This document shows, piece by piece, positions 56,803-64,000 of a stretch of 64,000 nt of DNA (the stretch's first letter is position 1; each line of letters starts with the position of its first letter). This DNA is from Francisella orientalis FNO12. GTDB lineage: Bacteria; Pseudomonadota; Gammaproteobacteria; Francisellales; Francisellaceae. The notes below the pieces were generated by a model. That model saw only the letters and a list, made by a program, of their open reading frames with translations, ran no database searches and was not told the DNA's origin. Location of the stretch: positions 1,178,001-1,242,000 of the forward strand of contig NZ_CP011921.2 of NCBI RefSeq assembly GCF_001042525.2, in the 5' to 3' direction. A program made the position numbers and the translations under genes.

Positions 56803-59472
56803 ATGAAAAAAATACTAATAAATAGTAAAAGTAGTGAAGAAACAAGAATTGCTACTTTAGATAACGGAAAACTTATTGACTTAGATATCGAGAATGTTGA
56901 TAGAGAACAAAAAAAAGCTAATATTTATAAAGGCTACATTTCTAGAATCGAACCTAGTTTAAATGCGATATTTGTCAATTATGGTGAAGAAAAGAACGGC
57001 TTTCTACCGTTCAAAGAAGTTTCTGAATATTATCTAAAAGACGTACCAAATGGTGAGAATATTGCGCATCTTCTTTCTGAGGGTCAAGAGTTAATAGTTC
57101 AAATCGACAAAGAGGAGCGTGGTGATAAAGGTGCTGCTTTAACTACATTTATTACACTTGCTGGCTCATATATGGTTTTACTACCAAACAATGCAGATGG
57201 TGGTGGTATTTCACGTCGTGTAGAAGGTGAAGATAGAGAAAGACTGAAAAAGTATTTAAAGGATCTAAATATTCCTAAAAACATGAGCGTAATTGCTAGA
57301 ACAGCTTGTGTTGAGTGCTCTTTTGAAGAGTTAAAACATGATTTCGACACTCTAGTTGAGTTATGGGATTCAATATTCAAGGCTTACCATAGAATTAAAA
57401 AGCCTGCCCTACTTCACAAAGAGAGTGACATAATTGTCAGAACAGTTAGAGATCATCTAAAAGAAGACGTCAAAGAAATTATTGTAGACTCTAAAGAATG
57501 CTTTGAAGATGTTAAAAGACAACTAGGTCTACTTAGACAAAGTTTTGATATAAACAAAGTAAAGTTATACAACGAAGAACTACCAATATTTGCTCAATTT
57601 GGCATAGACCAACAGATAGAAAATGCTTACAAAAGAAAAATTAGATTACCTTCTGGTGGATCTATAGTAATTGACACAACAGAAGCTTTAGTTGCCATTG
57701 ATGTTAACTCATCTCGCGCTAACAAAGCTGAAGATGTTGAAACAACAGCTTTTAAAACAAACTTAGAAGCTGCTGAAGAAGTTGCTCGTCAACTTAGAAT
57801 TAGAGATCTTGGTGGTCTTATTATTGTTGATTTTATTGATATGGCATTCTATCCAAATAGAAAGCAGGTTGAAGAAAAGCTAATGGAAGCGCTTCAACAA
57901 GATAGAGCACGCATCCAGATGTCACGTATATCCAAACTTGGACTTGTCGAAATATCTAGACAACGTTTAAGTTCATCAATTAATGAAAGTGTAATGCAAA
58001 AGTGCCCTCGTTGTGATGGTCATGGATTCATTAAAACTACTCAAGCTACTGCGCTTACTATTTTACGCAAAATCAGAGCAGAAGCTATCAAAGAAGATAC
58101 AAATGAGATACGTGTTCAAGTACCAGTTGATATAGCTGCATATATACTAAATGAGAAAAGAGATAGTATCGTTGAAATCGAAAGAATTTCTGAAGTCAAA
58201 GTTATGCTAATTCCTAACTTCAACATGGAATCTCCAAAGTTTCAAATGCAAAGAATTTGGGGTACAGGCTACAAATCAAATCGTACTAGCTCTGACTTAA
58301 TAGAAGATGTATTTAACGTTGAAATCCCTAAAGCAGGAAAAAAGAAAATTGCTGCAGTTGAGCTAACCAAACCAACGTCTAACGATCAAAACTTAGATGC
58401 TAAAGAAGACAAGCCTCAAGAAAATAAGATCATTGATGCTAATACTACTCAAGACAATAAAAGAGAAAGTAATACAAAACAAGAATCAAAGAAGAAAGGC
58501 TTCTTTAGCAAATTATTAACTAAGCTTACAGGTAGTACTGAAGATATCGCTGCTGAGAATGAGAAACCTCAAAATAAGCAGAACTACAATAAAGACAATG
58601 CTCAAAAACCTCAAAAGTCTCAAGATAAAGGACCTCAAAAAGGAAATAATCAGCGTGACGATCGTAAAGGCAATAACAATAATAATGATCGTAACGATAA
58701 CAAAAATAATAATAAAGGTCAAAAACCTCCAGTCCAAAAGTCTCAAGACAATAGAGAAGAAAGAGATAATGGCCAACGTAACGATCGTAGAAATAATGAT
58801 AACAGAAATGATCGTAACAAAAATAAATCAGGTAATGATAAATTTGATAAAAAATCAAACAATCGTAACAACAGCAGAAGTAATAATCTAAATCTTAATA
58901 ATGCTGAAGAGGTTGTAGATATTACTCAGCTTAAATACCAGAATCAAATAGCAGAAAAAACAGATAACATTAAGAAGGTAATATCTAAAAACCCTGAAGA
59001 GTTTGTCTCTCTTATGGTTAAAGATGTTTTAGAAAACTATGATAGCTTGAAAGATGATGGAGCTACAAAAGTTGCTACCCAAGAGAAAGCAAAAACTAAT
59101 AAATACTTAAAATTTGATACTGTTTCAGTAGATAAAGAAATAAATATTCTTAAAGAAGCTGCTAGACAAGCTGAAGAAACTGCAAAACTTGAAAATATAG
59201 AAGCAGAAAGCAATAGTACTCATGAAGAAATAAAAGAAACCATTGAAATAGTAGATGAAGCTGTTGTTAAAGAACAACAACCTAAAAAAGCTAAATTAGA
59301 TAAAGATGATAAAGCATCTAAACAAAATAATGCTAAAAAAGACAAGGCTAAAACTGTTAAAAATAACAAGAAAGAAAAGACAGTAGAAAAGGTAACTAAA
59401 CAAAATCAACCTGAACTAGAATATATAAGCTATTCTGCTGCTCTTGATTTTGAATCTCAGTCAATAATCTGA
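56803..59472 (+). CDS. rne: Ribonuclease E
   Basis: RNase E is the main endoribonuclease for mRNA decay and tRNA/rRNA processing and scaffolds the degradosome. The 889-residue protein has the N-terminal S1 region (from G-Y-I-S-R-I-E-P-S-L-N-A), the DNase I-like active site with D300 and D343, and the zinc-link C401-P-R-C404. After about residue 510 the C-terminus is disordered, with a dense Asn/Lys/Gln/Arg-rich segment at about 585-700, typical for RNA-binding and partner-binding tails. The start ATG has AAAGGA about 12 bases upstream. It may head the operon with lgt, thyA, serA and tilS. Confidence 0.95.
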   Translation: MKKILINSKSSEETRIATLDNGKLIDLDIENVDREQKKANIYKGYISRIEPSLNAIFVNYGEEKNGFLPFKEVSEYYLKDVPNGENIAHLLSEGQELIVQIDKEERGDKGAALTTFITLAGSYMVLLPNNADGGGISRRVEGEDRERLKKYLKDLNIPKNMSVIARTACVECSFEELKHDFDTLVELWDSIFKAYHRIKKPALLHKESDIIVRTVRDHLKEDVKEIIVDSKECFEDVKRQLGLLRQSFDINKVKLYNEELPIFAQFGIDQQIENAYKRKIRLPSGGSIVIDTTEALVAIDVNSSRANKAEDVETTAFKTNLEAAEEVARQLRIRDLGGLIIVDFIDMAFYPNRKQVEEKLMEALQQDRARIQMSRISKLGLVEISRQRLSSSINESVMQKCPRCDGHGFIKTTQATALTILRKIRAEAIKEDTNEIRVQVPVDIAAYILNEKRDSIVEIERISEVKVMLIPNFNMESPKFQMQRIWGTGYKSNRTSSDLIEDVFNVEIPKAGKKKIAAVELTKPTSNDQNLDAKEDKPQENKIIDANTTQDNKRESNTKQESKKKGFFSKLLTKLTGSTEDIAAENEKPQNKQNYNKDNAQKPQKSQDKGPQKGNNQRDDRKGNNNNNDRNDNKNNNKGQKPPVQKSQDNREERDNGQRNDRRNNDNRNDRNKNKSGNDKFDKKSNNRNNSRSNNLNLNNAEEVVDITQLKYQNQIAEKTDNIKKVISKNPEEFVSLMVKDVLENYDSLKDDGATKVATQEKAKTNKYLKFDTVSVDKEINILKEAARQAEETAKLENIEAESNSTHEEIKETIEIVDEAVVKEQQPKKAKLDKDDKASKQNNAKKDKAKTVKNNKKEKTVEKVTKQNQPELEYISYSAALDFESQSII

Positions 59473-59488
59473 ATAGCAAGGCTATCTA

Positions 59489-60295
59489 ATGTTACACTAT
59501 CCTCAAATTGATCCAGTTGCTCTACATCTAGGGCCAATAAAAGTCCACTGGTATGGCTTAATGTATTTATTTGGTATTTTTGCTGGCTGGTATTTATTAA
59601 GATATCGAGCAAAAGTTAAATCATGGGCTCCAATCAAACCTGAACAAGCTGGCGATTTAACCTTTTATATTGCATTAGGTGTTATATTAGGCGGTAGAAT
59701 TGGCTATATAATCTTTTACAATCTACCTTACTATTTTCATAATCCGCTACAAATGTTTTTCTTATGGGATGGTGGTATGTCATTCCATGGAGGATTTATT
59801 GGCGTTTTAGTAGCATTTGCATTATATGCACGCAAACTTGGAGTCAACTTCTTTGACCTTGGTGAATTTGTAGCTCCAGTTGTGCCCATAGGCTTAGGTG
59901 CTGGTAGAATTGGTAACTTCATAAACGGCGAACTATGGGGGAAGGTCACAAATTCTCCAATAGGGATGATTTTTCCTACAGGAGGACCATTACCTAGATA
60001 CCCTTCTCAACTGTTTGAATTCTTTTTAGAGGGAGTTGTATTATTTACAGTCTTATGGCTAGTTAGTATCAAAAAAAGACCACGTTACTTAATATTAGGG
60101 TTATTTATGTTCTTATATGGTAGTGCTAGATTTATCTGCGAGTTTTTCAGACAGCCAGACCCTCAATATGGTTATATATTCTTTAACTGGATGACTATGG
60201 GACAGATACTATCTATTCCTATGATCGTGTTAGGGGCAATAATTCTTATCATGGTGTTTATAAAAACAAGGAAGAATAAATGCGAGAATATCTAA
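59489..60295 (+). CDS. lgt: Prolipoprotein diacylglyceryl transferase
   Basis: Lgt adds diacylglycerol from phosphatidylglycerol to the lipobox cysteine of prolipoproteins such as the one at 45.5 kb. The 268-residue protein has about seven membrane segments and the Lgt signature [10 protein letters not shown], preceded by M-S-F-H-G-G-F-I-G with the catalytic His. It starts 16 bases after rne and overlaps thyA by 16 bases, a gene order (lgt-thyA) also seen in E. coli. Confidence 0.95.
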   Translation: MLHYPQIDPVALHLGPIKVHWYGLMYLFGIFAGWYLLRYRAKVKSWAPIKPEQAGDLTFYIALGVILGGRIGYIIFYNLPYYFHNPLQMFFLWDGGMSFHGGFIGVLVAFALYARKLGVNFFDLGEFVAPVVPIGLGAGRIGNFINGELWGKVTNSPIGMIFPTGGPLPRYPSQLFEFFLEGVVLFTVLWLVSIKKRPRYLILGLFMFLYGSARFICEFFRQPDPQYGYIFFNWMTMGQILSIPMIVLGAIILIMVFIKTRKNKCENI

Positions 60296-61104
60296 ACTTT
60301 CTAAAATATATCAAAGACAATGGGACTGAAAAAGGTGATAGAACAGGCACTGGTACAAGAAGTATTTTTGGCTATCAAATGCGCTTTGATTTACAGGAAG
60401 GTTTTCCACTAGTTACCACAAAAAAAATTCATATCCCAAGTGTGATTCACGAACTATTATGGTTTTTAAGTGGGAGCACAAATGTAAAATATCTAAATGA
60501 TAACAAAGTCAGAATTTGGAACGAATGGGCTACAGAAGATGGTGAGCTTGGACCTATATATGGTAAGCAATGGCGTAACTTCAATGACGAAGGTGTAGAT
60601 CAAATTGCTGAAGTAATTCAATTACTAAAGACCAACCCAAATTCTCGTAGAATATTGGTATCAGCGTGGAACCCTTGTGTAGTTCCATCAGAAAAAATCT
60701 CTCCACAAGAAAATGTTCTACAAGGTAACTCTGCTCTACCTCCATGTCATGCCATGTTCCAATTTTATGTTGCTGAAAACAAATTATCGTGCATGCTTAA
60801 TCAACGAAGTGCGGATGCTTTCCTAGGTGTTCCATTTAACATTGCAAGCTACTCTTTACTAACGCACATGATTGCTCAGCAATGTGACCTTGATGTTGGT
60901 GAATTTATTTGGTCTGGTGGTGATTGTCATATTTATAACAATCATATAGAGCAAGTTAATGAACAGCTTAGTAGAGAGCCTTTAGACTTACCAACACTTA
61001 AATTTTTAAAAAAACCAAGTTCTATATTTGATTACAAATATGAAGACTTTGAATTTGAAAATCATAAATATCACCCAGCTATAAAAGCAAAAATTTCTAT
61101 ATAA
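60280..61104 (+). CDS. thyA: Thymidylate synthase
   Basis: ThyA methylates dUMP to dTMP with 5,10-methylene-THF. The 274-residue protein has the nucleophile Cys156 in [21 protein letters not shown] and G-D-C-H-I-Y-N-N-H. It carries about ten extra residues just before the active-site loop compared with E. coli ThyA (264). CAAGGA precedes the ATG, inside lgt. It is intact. Confidence 0.96.
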   Translation: MREYLNFLKYIKDNGTEKGDRTGTGTRSIFGYQMRFDLQEGFPLVTTKKIHIPSVIHELLWFLSGSTNVKYLNDNKVRIWNEWATEDGELGPIYGKQWRNFNDEGVDQIAEVIQLLKTNPNSRRILVSAWNPCVVPSEKISPQENVLQGNSALPPCHAMFQFYVAENKLSCMLNQRSADAFLGVPFNIASYSLLTHMIAQQCDLDVGEFIWSGGDCHIYNNHIEQVNEQLSREPLDLPTLKFLKKPSSIFDYKYEDFEFENHKYHPAIKAKISI

Positions 61105-61118
61105 GGATATTATATAAA

Positions 61119-62354
61119 ATGAATCAATTATCTCTTAACAAAAAGAAAATCCCTATTCTACTTTTAGAAGGTATTCATTTAAATGCTCTTGAATCATTTA
61201 AAGCTGCTGGATACGAAAATATTGAACTATTGAATACAGCACTAGAAGGTCAAGAGCTTGTAGATAAGCTTAAAGATTTTAAAATCGTTGGCTTGCGATC
61301 ACGTACACAGCTTACTAAAGAAGTGCTAGAACAGTCTTCTCATTTGACTGCTATAGGCTGCTTCTGTATTGGCACAAACCAAGTTGATCTTAAAACAGCT
61401 CAAAATCTTGGAATACCTGTATTTAACGCTCCATTTTCAAATACTCGTAGTGTTGCTGAACTTGTGTTAGCTGAAGCAATTTTGTTAATACGTAATGTAA
61501 TTGATAAAAATGCTAAAACTCATCGTGGTGAATGGCATAAATCAGCTGATAATGCTAATGAAGTGAGAGGTAAAAATCTTGGAATTATTGGCTATGGCCA
61601 TATTGGTATGCAACTTGGTATTTTAGCAGAAAGTATAGGCTTAAATGTCATATTTTACGATATAGAAGAAAAGCTTCCTTTAGGAAATGCTAGTGCTGTA
61701 GAAAGTTTAGAGACTCTACTTAAAAATTCTGATGTTGTCTCACTACATGTACCTCAACTACCTACAACTGCAAATATGATTTCTGCTAAAGAGCTTAGCT
61801 TCATGAAAGAAAACTCTGTACTAATTAATGCTTCTAGAGGAAATGTTGTTGATATTGATGCTTTAGTTGAAGTTTTGAAAAATGGCAAACTAAAAGGTGC
61901 TGCTATAGATGTTTTCCCTAAAGAACCATCTGCTAAAGGAGAAATATTTGAAAGTCCTCTAAGAGGCTTTGATAATGTTTTCTTAACGCCTTATATTGGT
62001 GGTAGCACTATTGAAGCGCAGGAGAATATTGCTAATGAAGTCGCTGCTAAACTTATTAAATATTCTGATAATGGTTCTACTCTAAATGCTGTAAACTTCG
62101 CAGAATTATCACTACCTAGTCATACAGAGACACATAGAATATTACACATACACCAAAATATACCTGGCACTATGAATGAGCTAAACAAGATATTAGCTGC
62201 AAAAAATATTAACGTTGAAGGTCAATATCTTAGAACTCTAGAAAATATTGGTTATGTTGTAATGGATATTAAATCAACTTCTGATGAAGCAAAAGATCTT
62301 GTTGATGAATTCAAAAAAATCAAAACAACAATAAAAGCTCGTTTTCTTGTATAA
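61119..62354 (+). CDS. serA: D-3-phosphoglycerate dehydrogenase
   Basis: SerA catalyses the first step of serine synthesis. The 411-residue protein has the substrate/NAD fold with I-G-Y-G-H-I-G-M-Q-L-G at the nucleotide site, N-A-S-R-G-N-V-V-D near the active site, and a C-terminal ACT domain (about residues 340-411) that in E. coli binds serine as inhibitor. Length equals E. coli SerA (410). AAGGAT precedes the ATG, and tilS starts at the next base after the stop. Confidence 0.95.
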   Translation: MNQLSLNKKKIPILLLEGIHLNALESFKAAGYENIELLNTALEGQELVDKLKDFKIVGLRSRTQLTKEVLEQSSHLTAIGCFCIGTNQVDLKTAQNLGIPVFNAPFSNTRSVAELVLAEAILLIRNVIDKNAKTHRGEWHKSADNANEVRGKNLGIIGYGHIGMQLGILAESIGLNVIFYDIEEKLPLGNASAVESLETLLKNSDVVSLHVPQLPTTANMISAKELSFMKENSVLINASRGNVVDIDALVEVLKNGKLKGAAIDVFPKEPSAKGEIFESPLRGFDNVFLTPYIGGSTIEAQENIANEVAAKLIKYSDNGSTLNAVNFAELSLPSHTETHRILHIHQNIPGTMNELNKILAAKNINVEGQYLRTLENIGYVVMDIKSTSDEAKDLVDEFKKIKTTIKARFLV

Positions 62355-63557
62355 ATGTCTCTAGATAAAATCCGAATTATCTCCCAAATTTTAAAACACT
62401 CTCCTTCTCACATAATTATCGGTTATAGTGGTGGTATAGACTCTAGTGTTTTGTTAGACATAACAAAAGATTTAGACATCCCAACTATTGCTATTTATGT
62501 TAACCATAATATCCATCCTGATGCACTAGAATGGCAATTGCACTGTCAAACAACATGCCGTAATGCAAACATAAAATTCATTGCTCATTCTCTAAGTCAT
62601 GCACCTAAAGGAGAAAGTTTTGAAGCTTGGGCAAGTAAACAAAGGATGGATTTCTTTATTAAGATCATGCGTCAGTATTCTAGTCCGATTCTTCTACTAG
62701 GTCATCATCTAGATGATCAAGCTGAAACATTCCTAATTCAAGCAATAAGAGGATCGGGATTAGCTGGACTAGCGAGTATGCCATTCTATAAAGAATTAAA
62801 TCATGGGGATGTGCTACGCCCTCTTTTAGACTATACAAAGAAAGATATCCAACAATTTGCAAAACAGCATAATATTAATTATATCTATGATGATAGTAAT
62901 GAGGATATAAAATATCTCCGAAATCTTATTCGTAATAAAATAATGCCAATATTAGAGCAAATTAATCCAAATATTAGCAGAACTCTTTCTCGAAGTGCTA
63001 AGATCTGTGCAGAAAGTAGTAACATATTACAAAAGCTACTTAAGGAAAAATTACAGAAAATTTCTAAAGATAATAATCTAGTTGTCTCTGAGTTACTTAC
63101 CTTAGATAATGATATACAAAAAAGTTTAATTCATCATTGGTTTAAAGAAGCAACAAATCAAAGTCTAAAAAGTAAGCAAATCAAAGAGATACATAAAGCT
63201 CTTAATGGTGATATCCATACTGGCTGGCAGCTTGATATCAATCAACAATATCAAATATCTGTAGAATATAATCAGCTAATAATCAAAAATAATAACCTAA
63301 TAGATTTAAGCTCAGATAATAAAGATATAATTGAATGGCTCAAAAAGAAATGGAATAAGGACTTTAATGCTGAAGAAATTATAGTCCGAGAAAGACAAGC
63401 TTCTGATAAATGCGGATATCAAGGCAGAAACAAAGCAAATAAATTGAAAGTACTATTCCAAGAGCTAAAAATACCAGCATCAGAACGCTCCATAACAAAA
63501 GTTATATTACTAAATGATAAAATAATCGCAGTTTATCCTTTCTTTATCTGCAACTAA
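62355..63557 (+). CDS. tilS: tRNA(Ile)-lysidine synthetase
   Basis: TilS puts lysine on C34 of tRNA-Ile(CAU) so that it reads AUA, essential in an A+T-rich genome. The 400-residue protein has the PP-loop S25-G-G-I-D-S30, then [14 protein letters not shown] and R-N-L-I-R-N-K at the tRNA-binding part, with a C-terminal domain near residues 300-400. It abuts serA directly (62354/62355). Confidence 0.93.
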   Translation: MSLDKIRIISQILKHSPSHIIIGYSGGIDSSVLLDITKDLDIPTIAIYVNHNIHPDALEWQLHCQTTCRNANIKFIAHSLSHAPKGESFEAWASKQRMDFFIKIMRQYSSPILLLGHHLDDQAETFLIQAIRGSGLAGLASMPFYKELNHGDVLRPLLDYTKKDIQQFAKQHNINYIYDDSNEDIKYLRNLIRNKIMPILEQINPNISRTLSRSAKICAESSNILQKLLKEKLQKISKDNNLVVSELLTLDNDIQKSLIHHWFKEATNQSLKSKQIKEIHKALNGDIHTGWQLDINQQYQISVEYNQLIIKNNNLIDLSSDNKDIIEWLKKKWNKDFNAEEIIVRERQASDKCGYQGRNKANKLKVLFQELKIPASERSITKVILLNDKIIAVYPFFICN

Positions 63558-63578
63558 AATTATTATCTTAGTTTTTTT
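63552..63578 (+). terminator. Candidate terminator between convergent tilS and POT genes
   Basis: AACTAA (63552-63557) and TTAGTT (63568-63573) form a 6-bp A/T-rich stem with a ten-base loop, followed by a run of T (63572-63578). It overlaps the tilS stop and the POT stop. The stem is weak. Confidence 0.35.
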
Positions 63579-64000
63579 ATAAAAAATGCGACCACAAACC
63601 ATAGTAAAATAGTCACGCCTAAGATAATCATAATATGAGTAAATAATCCTTCAAACAAATGGGCCTGCTTAACTAAATCAATATTTTCACTTACTCCTTT
63701 AAATGCAGCTAAGTCAGCAACTTTTGCCCCTATAAATCCTGCAACACTTCCTGTAAAAAGCATATATGATGCTGCTAAAAAACCTGAATATTTTTTATCT
63801 TCAATAGAGGTAATCTCAGAAAGTGCAATAGGATCTATAAATAATTCAGATACTCCTAAGAATGCCAAAGCAATAATTACTAATAATGCTGATGTTGTAC
63901 CATCCAAACTAGCATTTTTAGCAGCTATAAAGAATAAAACAAAACATGTCAGTTGGAAAATAAATCCAAATGAAAATTTTATCATCCTACCGAAATCATC
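63563..64000 (-). CDS. POT-family proton-dependent oligopeptide transporter, C-terminal part (partial)
   Basis: The frame is open to the right edge of the window, so the N-terminal part of the gene lies beyond 64000. The visible 145 codons encode four membrane segments, with L-G-V-S-E-L-F-I-D-P-I-A-L-S at about 63835-63877 and a C-terminal F-F-I-K-K-L-R. That segment matches POT (PTR2) peptide transporters. It would import di- and tripeptides with protons. Confidence 0.8.
   Translation of the reverse strand, partial: DDFGRMIKFSFGFIFQLTCFVLFFIAAKNASLDGTTSALLVIIALAFLGVSELFIDPIALSEITSIEDKKYSGFLAASYMLFTGSVAGFIGAKVADLAAFKGVSENIDLVKQAHLFEGLFTHIMIILGVTILLWFVVAFFIKKLR

Noticed and set aside
58516-58891. 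Open frames antisense or alternative to the rne C-terminal region
   Set aside because: They arise from the Asn/Lys-rich low-complexity codons of RNase E and have biased, non-protein-like sequences (Tyr/Ile/Cys runs).

Overview
The window looks like a chromosomal segment of a Francisella species, most likely from the F. tularensis clade, and probably a lineage losing genes. The basis is strong A+T richness, the capB-capC-capA poly-gamma-glutamate-type locus beside a bifunctional spoT, an rpe / galE / glycosyltransferase / ABC locus laid out like the F. tularensis capsule-like-complex locus, and gammaproteobacterial housekeeping synteny (ygfB-ubiH-ubiI | 6S RNA-ygfA; an Arg-His-Leu tRNA order). 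The genus call comes from recognising proteins and gene order; no search was run. About 18 genes carry visible lesions, in most cases several each, so recent genome erosion is the dominant theme. No insertion sequence, prophage or CRISPR array was seen.

Layout. 1-5.3 kb: start of thrS (minus), an eroded chitin-binding protein gene, an eroded small secreted protein, gcvH, then murG, ybaB and recR. 5.3-12.4 kb (minus): spoT, capA, capC, capB, an MFS symporter and five tRNAs (Phe, Pro, Arg, His, Leu) with a clear promoter. 12.4-16.4 kb: isoaspartyl peptidase and cyanophycinase, a PfkB-type kinase, palindromic intergenic repeats and a HAD nucleotidase. 16.4-33.9 kb (minus): a surface-glycan locus read from rpe through an initiating sugar transferase, galE, a glycosyltransferase, a flippase-type ABC transporter, a pseudaminic acid block (pseB, pseC, methylase, pseF, pseG-H-I chimera) and further glycan genes. 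Most of this block is broken.

34-41 kb: kdsD, then an MNIO (DUF692) peptide-modification locus in which the cysteine-bearing precursor and the MNIO enzyme are intact but the DUF2063 partner and the DoxX membrane gene are broken. It is followed by a broken metallo-beta-lactamase-fold gene, fabI, a LOG-family gene behind a tandem duplication, and an eroded methyltransferase. 41-48.8 kb: glyoxalase, queuosine-precursor transporter, eroded TSUP, secreted-protein and HAD genes, a lipoprotein, queA, a DEAD-box helicase and a PAP2 acid phosphatase. 48.8-64 kb is well preserved: ubiI, ubiH, ygfB, 6S RNA, ygfA, a BolA-family gene, two DedA genes, recO, a SufE-like gene and cysteine desulfurase, then rne, lgt, thyA, serA, tilS and the end of a peptide transporter.

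How the genes work together. The intact core covers cell wall (murG), lipoprotein maturation (lgt), fatty acid synthesis (fabI), ubiquinone hydroxylation (ubiH/ubiI), tRNA modification and maturation (tilS, queA, the desulfurase, the queuosine-precursor transporter) and stress signalling (spoT, 6S RNA). The accessory parts (surface sugars, chitin use, peptide modification) are where decay is concentrated. Several frameshifts lie in short A/T homopolymers, so a few could be phase-variable sites or assembly errors; the many in-frame nonsense changes cannot be explained that way.
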